Source of the DNA: Ulota crispa
Taxonomy: Eukaryota; Streptophyta; Bryopsida; Orthotrichales; Orthotrichaceae
NCBI GenBank assembly: GCA_963920765.1
Contig: OY987244.1
Coordinates: 11,410,501-11,474,500 of the forward strand
Direction: 5' to 3'
Length of the DNA: 64,000 nucleotides
The notes under the pieces are model-generated. The model was not told the origin of the DNA, made no database searches, and saw nothing but the letters and a program-made list of their open reading frames with translations. Every line of letters starts with the position of its first letter. Positions within the stretch are counted from its first letter, which is position 1. This document shows, piece after piece, positions 24,221 to 36,278 of the stretch. The translations under genes were made by a program, and so were the position numbers.

Positions 24221-27200
24221 ATGGCGATGCGGCATGACGAAGACGACGAGGAAGAGGAGATGCTGCAGCGAGCACTCGCAGATCAAGCGGCGAGGGAAGC
24301 GGCTGCACGTCAGGGACCCAAGTCTCCGTTGCGAGCCGCCCATGTTCCGTTAGTGAAATCGCCGTTGCGTGCTGCGCATCTCCCGATCGTCAAGTCCGCA
24401 ATGCCGACCAAGCAAGCGCCACTACCAAAAGCCCCACCACCCAGTCGAGCACCGCCACCACCATCATCCAAACCACCCCCGCAACCAGCTCACCAACCTC
24501 CGAAGCGAGCGCCTCCTGGTCCTATGCCGCCCAAGCGAGCGCCGCCGCAGCCTCCTCCTGTCGAAGAGGATGACGATGATGAGGAAGTCGAGATGCTCAG
24601 CATCTCCTCTGAAGACGAAAACTTTGAGACACGGCGAGAGCCAGCCCCTGCCGTGAAGGCGCGAGTGGAGCATACCAGAGACGAGGAGTGGGATGCTGAG
24701 GACGATGACGACGACGAGCCTTCCACCTGGAAACCCGTGTACAAAACCGAGGTCAGTGCATTCCTTTCCAAACTAGGGTTTGAGGATGGGTGTGCGCCGA
24801 AAATGAACTTCTAATCTTTTTTAACACCAAGATTCTTACTCCCTCTGTCCCTCTAAAAAAGCTCTAAAAAGCTCCAAATCAGACACATTTCTTGGACCAC
24901 TAAGAAGCTCCCTCTTTGCTGATTTCAAACGATGAGAAAGCATTTGCCATGTTCAAATGTTCAATGATCTCATGGGGGCAAGTTAAGCGATTAGAGAGCA
25001 TTCCTCTCTTAGCAAGCTTGGCCTTGCCCATATGAGGTACCACTGCTGCTACTGCTCTTTAAATCATCAACAATAAGGAGCTGGCAGCATGCACATATAT
25101 GGTACTTTTTTGTATGGAATTTGGGTGCCCAAACGGCCACATCAAAATTAGAGATTTTGCATACACTTGGTAGATGGTATATTGATTCTAGAATGCATGA
25201 GTCACTATCACAAAGACTAAAATAATGAGGAGCTAGCAACATTCCCAAACTATGTACAAATATGATACTTTTGCATGGAATTTGGGTGCCTAAAGGACGA
25301 CATTTTGCATACATTTGGTAGATAGTCTATTGATTCTAGAATGCATGTGTCACTAGCACAAAGACTAAAAAAAAGCACAGTTAATCCTTTGCAAGGAAGC
25401 TTTTTGGACGTTTTTAGAGGGACAGAGGGAGTAGTTCCTGTTCACCTTGAAAAGCTTACGCTTTGCGTGACGATAAATTTGTACTATGACAACAACAACA
25501 AAAAAAGCCCGTGTTGGTTAGTTAGTCTGTCCCTAAGATGGGTTTCGTGTGCATCGCCGTTTCAGCTGGAAAGACGGGTGCGGGAGCTTCGAGAGACGAG
25601 AGGCGCGTCCGCTGCGGTGCAATTACAGAGGGCCAGGTCAATTGTGGATCCTGCAGTTGCTCGCGGCGACGATTTCGTCGACCCCTTGGGACTTGGGTAC
25701 GTGACCAACACCAACTCCAGCAGATGCACACCAAGCCTTTTTGGACTGGGATGATCCTTATCGGAACTCTGTCGCATTGCTTGAGAGTTTTGAGAAGTTT
25801 TGCAAATGTGCTATAATTTTTGATTGCTGTTGTTTTGCAGTGTCATGGATGTGCGGAGTTTGACACTAGTACCGAAGATCACCCGAAGTGGTGACAACTC
25901 CCCTGCAGTGTCGGCGGCTTCTTCGGACAGAGGGAGTGGTAAGCGAGGAGGATTTCTTCGCAGCAGGAAATCAGGCAAAGGCGCACCAGCTCAATCTGCT
26001 CTTGCTCAAGAAGAAGATCTGCCTTCCCCGTCCTTGGACGAAGTTCCGGTGATTAGAGATCAAGCCACTCGAGGTACTATAACTTTCTTATACAAACTGC
26101 TCAACAATTTAGACAAGCACAAGTATCATTCATCGTGTCAAAGTGGGAGTTTTGATTTTGTGTTGGTAAAAAGCAGAAAAGCTATCAATCCAAAGCTTAA
26201 CAAACCAATGACTGAAATGTCCTTTTTAAACTGGTTTTGATGAAGTATGGTTGCAAGCTGTAGTAGTCGAAGGATATTACTCGAGTGTTTCTAACGTTGT
26301 TGATTTATCTCTTAATCCCAGAAGCTCAAGCTAAAATTAGGAAAATGTGGTTCTTCATGTACTCATTTATACATCTTTATGCGTATTTTTTAAAATTTGG
26401 GCATTGCAGAGAAGCTACTGTACTCCTCAGAAAAGTTCGACCCAAAGTTCTTCTTGTCCCACGTACACCAAAACACAGCCGCTACTGATTTCGAAGGAGC
26501 AGAGGAGGGGCTCAAGGAAGACCTAAAACTGCGGAACAACGAACTGAAGAAACTCGTCAAGGAGAACTTCGACTGCTTCATTTCCTGCAAAAACACCATT
26601 GATGGTAAGTGTGCATGGTTGCACGCGTCTATCAATTTGTTTTTTGTTTTTTGTTTTTTTTTGTGTGTAGATGAGAAAGGAGAACCGTAAGTGTGAACAA
26701 AAGAGGTGTGGTTGGATTATTACAGACATCCATACAAAGCTGCAGCAGATTGAATCAAACACCGAAGGAGGAGGAACCTTACATTTGTGTAGCTCCATCA
26801 AGCAGGTCGAGGATGTTGCAAACCGTGCATTTTCACCTCTTTTAGAGCGTCAGGTACTCAAACAAAATCCTTGTCTTTGATTTTTTTTTGTTTGTATTAG
26901 ATCTTTGTATGAGCTGATAATAATATATGTGGATTTTTTTGGGGGTGACAGGCGCAAGTAGAACGGATCCGGTCAGTGCAAGGGATGTTGCAGAGGTTCA
27001 GGACGCTCTTCAATTTACCCAGCAGCATCAGGACGCACATCAGCAAGGGAGAGTACGACCAAGCCATTCGAGAGTACAAGAAGGCCAAGTCGTTGGAGTT
27101 GTATTCTCACGTGGGCATTCTCAAGAGAGTGTTGGAGGAGGTGGACAAGATCGTGCAAGAATTCAAGGCAACTCTGTACAAGTCCATGGAAGACCCACAT

Positions 27201-30200
27201 ATTGAAGTTGCGCAGGTTAAAGAAAATCGATCTTCGTTTTTGCAAGTGACTTTTTTCTGTAATTGCAACAGTGATTGATTTTGAGCTTTTTGTTTTTAGT
27301 TGGAGACGACAATACGTCTGTTGTTGGAGCTGGAACCAGAATGCGACCCAATTTGGCACTACCTCACTGTCCAGGTACACAACTCCCAGTGCCACAGTTT
27401 CTCTTTTGTACCTTCTTCTGATTTCTTACTCAACCCCTGAAGGATTGTCCTGCATTTAGGGTTTTGTATTTAGGGTTCTGTATTTTGAGTAGTTCGGTGA
27501 GTGATATCGTAGTTATAAAGACCATTTTCCTCTAGAACTGGGTGTGTTTTGTCGTATAGACTGCCGTGTAGTGTATGGTTAAAGATATTTTTGGTGACTT
27601 TTGTATACAGATTTTTATGTTTTGCTGAGAGTTGATTGTTGATGGGTGCCGTGCAGGATCGAAAGATACGTGGACTTATTGAAGGATGCAGTCTGGAGCA
27701 CGACGCTCGTATGGAAGCTTTCAATGGCCGAGTACGGGACCGTGTTTTATCAGACGCTCGGTGGAAAAAGCTGCAAGTTCAATCCAACAAGGCTGTAAGT
27801 GATTCTTTCTTTCCTCACATCACCCTCTCTTTCTTTTCGTCTTTTGTTTAAGGTTTGGAAATTTTTAGTAGATTATTCAACAAGAACAGTAGAAGTAATT
27901 GTATGTGTGCGTGACATTTTGCATCTGGGCTTTGTTTATTTGATAACGCTGTACAAAGTATGTGTTGAATGTTGACCTTAAACCCTAAACCCTTGTCTGG
28001 CATCAGCTTAGAAGCCGTTGAAAGTACATGTTCTTGTGTCAATTCCATCAGAAGTTGTCTCAAACAATGAAAATTTGTTTTAAAATCAAAATGAAACATA
28101 ATACCGGAAGTGTTGATTTATGCTTGGAGCTGCTTTCTGATCACAAACACTTGCAAATGTACTAACAATAGCAAGACTAGGTTGTGTAGTGATGAATGTT
28201 TTTTGATTAGTGTTTGTTCTCTTTCAGTCTGACGTGGATTTCTCGCTACTGCTCGGAGACCACGAAAAGGAAGGCAAGGAAGGCAGTCTCAGTGACACCT
28301 CAAGCAACGAGTCAGACGCTCTTTTGGGGCGATTTATTCGGAGGCTCACCATGGTGGTCGTGCACCACGTGCCACAGTTCTGGGGCCTCGCACTCTCCAT
28401 TTTCACTGGAAAATTTGCTGCGGTATGTTTGTCACAATCTTGGCTTTATTACATTTCCTTCAAAAAAATCTCTACCATGATTCTTTTTGAAATTTTCTCC
28501 TCAAAATTATCCGGTCAAAGGTTGAGAATCTGTCTCAATGGAGATGGGATTTATCAGGGAGCAAGTGCAGTAGGCAGGAGCTTGTCCAGGAGCAGTGCGA
28601 GTTCACTTCCTCGAGAAGGATCTGAGAGAACAACAAGCACTTCACATACTTTGGAAGAAGTGGAGACCATGGTCCATTGCATCATTTCTCTCTACGAATC
28701 CAAAGTAAGTGCTCAACTGTTCCAAGATTTCCCAAATTCGTAGATACCTTCACAATCTGTGTCATGTAAGCTTGTTGAATGCAACGGTGTCGTGTTTTTG
28801 AGATTCCGTATCAAGCTCACCTTTCCTCTAATGATGTAAATCTTCTTTTGTTAGTTTAAACATCAGGGTGGAGAAAGTAGCTAATATGATAAGTTTCTGC
28901 TGAGTTTGCAGGTGCAGACTGCGTTCTTACAACTCGCAGAAGCGAATGTACTACGCCCATACATGCGGGATGCAGTTGCTGAAGTATCAAAAGCTTGTGT
29001 TGCTGTCCAGGCGAATGACGCGGCTCCAAGTAGCGCAGGTATGCAGGTCTCTAGCGCAGTTTAGGGTTTAGGGTTTAAGGATTACACTTCTCTAACGCAG
29101 TTTAGGGTTTAGGGTAGGCATTTCTCCATTGCAGTTTAGGGGTTTTCTCTATAATTTTGCCCAATGCTTCCTCCACAAGGCTTGATCCTTACTTGACGTG
29201 TGCTCTGTTGAAACCCGCAGCTCAAATGCTGTCGGCGTTGAGGACGGAGGTTACGAGGATATTTGTGCTGCGCATCTGCTCTCTCATGCACACCGCCACA
29301 TCAGAACTGGTGGCAGAGGAAGACTGGGAGCCCGTGGCCACAGTGCAGCGCATTTCCTCGCCTTTTGCCATTTCAGGCCTTCCTCTGCGGTTCCAGGAAT
29401 TGATGGTGTCGGCTTTAGATCACCTTACTGAGTACGTTTTTTGTTCATTTGTGTCTTGCAAGCTTTGTGAATACGTGCCTTGAACCACCGGTTGAGCCTG
29501 TTCCTGTGCTTGTTTAAATGGGTTTCATTATTAAATTGAAATGTTTTTTGGGATGTTGTGATCTTTAGATACTGTATGAAGTAGTCATGAACAGTTGAAG
29601 TTTGTGATAATAGAGTCTGGACTACCCTTGAACCATAATAATTGCATTTAAAAGAGTATCCCATGGAAGTATCTTTGACTGATATGAAACCTGGACATTG
29701 GTCTCCTTGCTTACTTATCATGTCCTTTACTTGGATGGCACTTGTACTATGAATAGGTGATTTCTCTACCTTGCATCAAATAGAATCTCACAGTGGCGTT
29801 TTTGCTTTTTCTTTTGGGAATAAACGCAGGATGTTGGAAAGGTTAAGCAAAGACGAATCTCAGCTCCACGAGGATATGATATTACAGTTGCACCAGATGC
29901 AGGATACAGTTCGCTACACTTTCTTTGAATGTTTCTTAGCTCTCTCAGGTTAATGCCACCCTTCTTTCTCCAGTGCTCTCCAACAAGTTGTGATTACACT
30001 TAACTTGCTAGTGGGAGGTTAACACAGGCCTGTACAGATTTCTTTGCAAATTCACGAGTTTGTGGATCACAGCTATATTTTTGCCACCTCTCTTTTTACG
30101 CTGGTTACGTCACGTTGTGGTTATTTGCAAGCGCTGAGACTTTGGAGTTTTGTGATTTTCCCTGATGCAGGGAACTTGAAGAAACTAGCAAATGAGTTGG

Positions 30201-32792
30201 CTCTTGTAACAACTGAGGCAGAAATGGAGCGTCCTGAAGGGCAAGCGTGGCATGAGAAGTTTGTGGGGTTGGTGGCTGGAGTGGAGGTCGCGAGCACACA
30301 TCAGCGCTTGCTCATGGTGCTTAGCAATGTTGGTTTCTGCCATTCCACTCTTCTTCCTGAGCAGACGCGGAAGTATGAACACGTTTGGACTTACGAAGGG
30401 TACGTTTTCTGAAGCTCCAAAATCCCTCAATGCAGGAATCTAACGTTAGAGATGTGTCTTGAGCATACGCTTCGTTTTAGGGTTTATTCATGTTTACGTA
30501 TGTCCCTATAATCTTATTTTTTGTCAATTGTTTTGTTTCCATTTGTGCAGCTCTGATGTGACCAGCAAAGGAGGCAACATGGCTACATACGACGAAGTGT
30601 CGAGTACTCTTTCTGAACTAGAAAAGAAGGTTCTGAATCACTACAACGTTGCTAAGGTGAGGGCACACATTTGAAATCTCTTAAAACCTTCTTCTTTTGT
30701 TTTTTCCACGCTTGTTATTATTAAGTGTGTATTTTGTCAGGAGAGGGTGATAATTGTTGTTTGTTTGTTTGAAATGCAGGCTATTGAAATCCAGAAGGCG
30801 ACTGAAGCGTATTTGTTGCTTGATGGTAATCAATGGGCTTGCACTCCTCCAGTGAAAGTAAGTCTGAGGCAGATCCTTTTTTCCAAATGCCTGTCTTCCT
30901 TGTATAGGAATTTTTTCAGTTATCACATTAATCCCGTTTTTAGTTTGTCATTCTTAAGTACTGCAAGGATGACACTCGAGATGCTTTGCTGAGTGGGTTT
31001 TGCTGATGGCAGGGTTTCCGGTATTCTTTGATGGAGCTTATGCATCCCTTGGTCACCACCCATGCAGAGGTCAGGGCAACTTTCTCCATTGCAGGATTTG
31101 TTCTCTCTACCTCCATGGAGCAAGACCAAGCAATAATTTGAAAATATATGGAATTTGTGTTCAACAACAATGAAACCCTGTGTAAATTGCATTAGTTGCA
31201 TGTTGGAACCCATGATTCCAAAAGTAAAAAATCTGTATGTTACAGTGTGTCTGAAATTGCGATCTAGGGTTATAAGAGTAGTGACATTTTAAGTACGCTG
31301 TATATGACTTTTAAGATCTTCTTGTAAGGTTTTCAATCTGTGGGGATTGCATGGAAAGAGAGACTTAGGATTTTCTAAATTTACTACTTGGGGTAGAGAC
31401 AGTTAGGTTATGCGCTTGTTTAAGGTGTATTTTTTATAAATATTTAGTAGATTCAGCTTTGTGATATAGGATGTCACTTAACTATTGTGTGTTTGCTGTG
31501 ATTTACCAGGTGTTTGCAGGGGCAAAACCATTCTTGGAGAAAGCCATCAATTCTCTAGTGGAAGCGTTGATGGATTCGCTAGTAGCTATTTTTTCTGACA
31601 ACAAAGGCACGGCGTTTCACAGATTTGACATCAATGGCTACTGTCAGCTCATGCTTGAGGTTTGCTGCACATTTCCTCTCCTCATGTTTCTGTACAATAT
31701 GTGCTACTTCTGGTACTTGAAAAATGAACCCTAATCCTTAACATGAAAACAAGCTACGTCATACCGCAGCTACTTTCTCATTATTGACCTTTCAAGGTGA
31801 CCTTGAAGATTTGCACTCCAAACTGTTATATTTTCAATGTCCTTTTCGGAAGGGTTGATGTTTCGTGTATCGCCGCAATTGTTGTATACGCAGGCGGAGT
31901 ACCTGCAAACAGTTTTACAAGAGTACATGACCACACAAGCCGACGACCTGGCTGCCAATTTCCGTGCCTTGCTATTAGAGAAAGTCATGGATACCGTCGC
32001 CGAAGTGTCAGACCAACACAGCCATGGCCGAGGGTCAGTCCGAGGAGGGAGCACAGACGGATACGACTACGGAGGAATGACTCCTGAAGATCTACAAGTA
32101 AACCCTAAACCCTAATCCCTAAAACCTTCTAAAGCGTTAATCGAAAACAAAGCATCTAAAAACACACCCTTTTTTGTGCACATTCTAGGTTCTGCCTTGC
32201 AAAGGAATCTCAATTCTCTTCACTCTATCTCAGGAAAGAGGTACCAATAGCTGCGGAAAGTAGAGAGGCTTTTGCCCATGCGTGCTCTTGTCAGAGCTTT
32301 TGCTAAGGTTGCCTTACATGCTGGAGAAAGGTGAGTTCTTACCACTGCATAAGAATCTTATTCTATCCATGAGTTTCTAACCCTAATTTCTCATCATCTT
32401 CACAGGGCCTTGCGCAGGACCATATCCAGAGCTACCTCCCAATGGAGCTCAAGAGGACGCGCTTGAACGTGTTGTGTTTCATGGAGAATCTACCGGAGCA
32501 CAACCCCGTCTTGTTGGGAGGAAGACGAGGCTCCCAACTTAGCTCTAAGCAACGCTTGTATGCTTATGGCAACAGCAACAATGGCGCTATTTCTGGCCGC
32601 AGAAGCCATGGAAGCTCCTCCAGTTTGACCGACTCCGAGCCAGGCAAGCTCACGTCCGTCGGATTGCCGCCCATGCCTCACGATTCCCCACGAGGGCAGG
32701 AGCGCTACATGCGCGTCCGGCAGGACCCCCGGCGACCTCCTCTTAGGGTTAACTCCCAAGGTGCTTATGTAGATAACGACGACATGAGGTAA
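24221..32792 (+). CDS. SEC5: exocyst complex component SEC5, plant type, 20 coding exons
   Basis: SEC5 is a core subunit of the octameric exocyst, which tethers secretory vesicles to the plasma membrane. Coding exons: 24221-24751, 25566-25696, 25841-26073, 26410-26604, 26726-26853, 26952-27215, 27300-27374, 27657-27794, 28228-28422, 28558-28704, 28912-29038, 29221-29431, 29830-29948, 30171-30399, 30551-30656, 30780-30857, 31013-31069, 31510-31659, 31894-32097, 32406-32792. They total 3705 nt in perfect phase, giving 1234 aa (Arabidopsis SEC5A is about 1090). Family landmarks are the acidic start DEDDEEEEMLQRAL, the EVEMLSISSEDE block, EKFDPKFFLSHVHQNTAATD, VQGMLQRFRTLFNLPSSIR, GEYDQAIREYKKAKSL, VFAGAKPFLEKAI and ELKRTRLNVLCF. 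The extra length is a Pro-rich N-terminal insert (about residues 70-112) and a long tail. The animal TIG/IPT domain is absent, as in plants generally. The ATG at 24221 was chosen because it opens the conserved acidic start. Intron 1 carries a Stowaway-like MITE. Confidence 0.95.
24839..25431. mobile_element. Stowaway-like MITE, copy 2, in SEC5 intron 1
   Basis: The ends CTCCCTCTGTCCCTCTAAAA and its inverted partner are flanked by TA at 24837-24838 and 25432-25433. It lies inside intron 24752-25565, reversed relative to copies 1 and 3. It shares their conserved stem-loop block (24961-25044) and the duplicated 'cattgattctagaatgcat'-type segment. Confidence 0.8.
29047..29150 (+). repeat. telobox-rich triple repeat in SEC5 intron 11
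   Basis: Three units start CTCTAGCGCAG, CTCTAACGCAG and CTCCATTGCAG, each followed by TTTAGGG copies (GTTTAGGGTTTAGGG in the first two). TTTAGGG is the plant telomere unit, and short interstitial runs (teloboxes) often mark promoters and introns of housekeeping genes. The intron is 29039-29220. Confidence 0.7.
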
Positions 32793-34200
32793 TGGAGGTG
32801 GAATGGACGCAATTTTAGGGTAAAGTTTCCACTGATCTGTTCACCTCTGTCCACTGGACTTCTGATAGAGCTTCTGATAGAGCTTCTGATACGCTCACTG
32901 TATATGATATGGAGCTTCGGATGCTACTTGGTGCAGCTGGAACTCACTTTATTGGCTCTGGACTGAAAGGGGAGAGGTTATTGTATTGACAAAAGCTACA
33001 CGTGGAATTAAGTTTTGAGTACAGTCTTCCTTCAACATTGTGCCAATGCGAGCCTCATGTACTGTAAGTGCTTATTGACTACACTTAATTTGCTGTTTTA
33101 CCAAGACTTGCCTTGCTATTACTGTTGTGTTTTCTTGTTGCATGCATAGGTTACTGTAGAACGAAACTGGCGCTTCCTTTCTTACAGCCTTTACATTTAT
33201 AGTTTTAATGCATGCTTGTCTTTCATTCATTATGTCATACTGAATAACCAGGACAATAAATGGTAGGTTTTCAAAGAGGTTTGGATGTTTACCCTAATCA
33301 GTTCTTTCTTTATACTGGTGGTGTTATGGTCAAATGTCAAGGTTAGAATCTGGCATTCTTTTTCAGTTCTTGATTTTTATTTTTTATTTATGGGTTAGTT
33401 AAGAGAGTTTGGTTGTGGCTACTGTATCAACTCTAGCTAATTCTAGGAAATTCTCCGTTTTAGTTTTGTAGTTTTTGAAGTGACAGTACGTTTTTTTGGT
33501 GGTTCTAAACATTTTCTTGTTGGAGTTTGATTAAACGATTGCATTGTTTTTCTTCTTTAAAAGACTTTACTAGTAGACCAAAGAAATTTTCGAAGTTTGA
33601 TAATATTTTAGTCAAAAAAAGAACCTTCATGAGTGTGATCCTTTGGTAGCTAGATGAGAGGTTCATTTGGTGCTCTGGTTGCATCCTTAGGTGTGAGAAG
33701 GGTGTAGGCTTGGGATTAAAGGTTAATATGTGCTGTAGAAGAGTTTGGACTTCATATGATGGTGAAGATTTTTGCTTGTGAAGGCAAAAGAGTAATTAGT
33801 TCTTCATGCATCATAAGTTTGGATCTGAGTTTGGAAATTCAAGTTGTAGAACTAGTCATAACAAGGGGAAGGTGAAAGAGAGACAAGGAACATGTTCCAA
33901 ATACCAAGTCCTTGATGGTTACAAAAAAAAATTGCTCTATTGATGACCAAGATTCTTAGGAGCTTTTGTAATAACTTACACTTACGAGCATCATTTTCCT
34001 AACCCTTGTCCAAATTTCTAATGTTTTGTATTCCTTAGTACAATAGAACTGTCTCACTTAAATGCATGAAAAGTGCATTGTAATCATCTATAACATTCCA
34101 AGTATGCAAACTATTTTAAAATGTCCTTTTAGAGGAGATTAGATCTATAAGCTACTAGTTCACCAATCTTGGTTGATTCTAACTCAAGCTTTTTCAATGT
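32793..34200. other. SEC5 3' UTR and intergenic DNA
   Basis: A 14-bp tandem repeat (AGAGCTTCTGATAG-type, about 32863-32892) lies in the probable 3' UTR. The rest is unremarkable AT-rich sequence with no coding signal. Confidence 0.45.
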
Positions 34201-34202
34201 TA

Positions 34203-34620
34203 CTCCCTCTGTCCCATTATAAAGCTCCAAAAAACTTCTGCATGAGGGATTAACTGCATTTTCAATATTTTTTCTAGTGACATGCATTCTAAAATCAATA
34301 TACCACCTACCAAATGTCTGCAAAATTTTCATATTTTATGTTGCCGATTGGGCACCCAAATTCCATGCAAAAAGTATCATATTTGTACATGTTGCTAGCT
34401 CCTCAATATTAATGATAAGAAGATTAGTAGCAACAATGGTACCTCATATGGGCAAGGCCAAGCTTGTTAGGAGAGGAATGCTCTCTAATTGCTTAACTTG
34501 CCCCCATGAGATCATTGGACATGACAAACGCTTTCTCACCAGTTGAAATTGACAAAAGGGAGCTTTTTAGTGGGACAAGAACTATGCCTAATTTGGAGCT
34601 TTATATTGGGACAAAGGGAG
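34203..34620. mobile_element. Stowaway-like MITE, copy 3
   Basis: The ends CTCCCTCTGTCCCATTATA and (complement) CTCCCTTTGTCCCAATATA both run into AAAGCTCCAAA, flanked by TA at 34201-34202 and 34621-34622. At 418 bp it has a single copy of the segment duplicated in the other two. The conserved stem-loop block is at 34438-34520. Confidence 0.85.
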
Positions 34621-34622
34621 TA

Positions 34623-36278
34623 TAAAACTTGAATCCAACAGACATTGAAGGATAATTCTTATGTAGAGTTGGGATATTTGGGATTCTTTTATATGCTTTT
34701 TCTAGATTTAAATATTAAAAAGACATGTACATTCAATTCTAGAGTTGGATTCTAGATTCAAATTATCAAACACAATCTAGATTCAAATTATCAAACACAA
34801 TCTCAACATATATGTTATGGTTGTGAGCAATTTAATGGCAAAGAAAGTAAATCTTGAAAAAACCAAGTGTATAGTGCAAAGACATTTCAAACTACTTGGA
34901 CTTTCAAAAGTCACAAAGCAATCTCCATTGTTGCTTGGAACATGTCAACACTAAGTGTAATCATAGGTTTAAATAATAACACAAAGTACACAATGCTACT
35001 TGAGTTGCTTTAATTCTTAAACACTCAGTCAATCAAATTTGGTGGATTTCATCGACATTGTAAGAAGCAACGAAAACTTATCATCACATTATTGTGTTTC
35101 ATCCATCTAAATATTGTTGGACTTCCCCAAATCTTTCCAAGCACACGGGGGAGACAAAAATTGTATTCATAGATATGCAAGCCTATTTTGGATCTTGCGC
35201 ACAAAACACTCCACCCTCACTCACAAAGACATACTTGAAGAATAAAAAATATTGAGTATATTGTACAACATTCAAGAGACACAATGCATAAGAGATAGCT
35301 TTGGTTACACAAACCAAACCGACCAAAGACCAAATGATAAATGAAATTGTCATCGTGAATTTCCAAAGTGGGACATATAGAAGTGACAAGCAAACAACCA
35401 ATTTTCATTCAAAGATGAGTGGTTAAACACTTACCTAAGTCATTGCATACAATACTTGCAAATAAGTAAGTCCAACCAAAATGGATGACTCCATGACAAG
35501 ATCAAGTCCATAATGGTGTTAGGATCCCTCACAATCTTACTACAACCGTAACAACACAAGAATTTATTGGCCTTAGATTGCAAGGGAGGGAAGGAGGCTT
35601 CGCATTGAGAGAATCTAAGGTAGAAATATCATAAACCGTTACCCCTCTTTAATGGCAAAATAGATTGTTTTGAAACTAACAAAAGCTGACCCTAAAAATG
35701 ATTATGAAAATATATGATTTTCTTGCATTTGATTGGTTTACACTTGTTTTGGAACAAGGTTTTAGAGGTAGCTGTTGTAGGTGAACCTATTAAACAAGAA
35801 TGGGTCCAAATGAAGAATCCACATTTATAGTGCATAAAATATTCATTCTTGAGGATTTATTTTATTTTATTTTTATTTATTCTTCCTTGTTCTTGTTTTT
35901 GCACATGTTGAGCTCAATTTCTCAAAAAATTCCCCATATCATACAGGCTAAGTGGCTTATTTTTCCCCATATCATACAGGCTACGTGGCTTATTTTAACA
36001 GTTTATGGTATTTCTACCTTACCCATACCCATAGGAAGTTTGAGTACCTTACTTGACAAACAAGCCAGTGCTACAGGGATAGAGCCTCTTGTAGCGTAGC
36101 TGCTTCTTTTACATACATAAAAAAGACTTCTCTTACATACATACAAATGACCCTGATGTTTATAATCACAAATGGAGTCACCTCAGTAGTTTGCTTTGTT
36201 CTTCAATTACTTAAGTTACTTCTATGGAAAAAAATAACCAAATTCAGGAAACTAGCAATGTTTGCCAGATGCACACAG
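34623..36278. other. intergenic DNA between SEC5 and the Nudix gene
   Basis: No gene. Small direct duplications are present: a 25-bp unit (CTAGATTCAAATTATCAAAC...) twice near 34750-34802, and a 33-bp unit (CCCCATATCATACAGGCTA...) twice near 35932-35996. The two genes converge here. Confidence 0.45.

Noticed and set aside
26669-26691. Possible micro-exon in SEC5 intron 4 (TAG|ATGAG...CC|GTAAGT)
   Set aside because: Splicing 26604 directly to 26726 restores the conserved DIxxKLxxIE segment; the micro-exon would break it.
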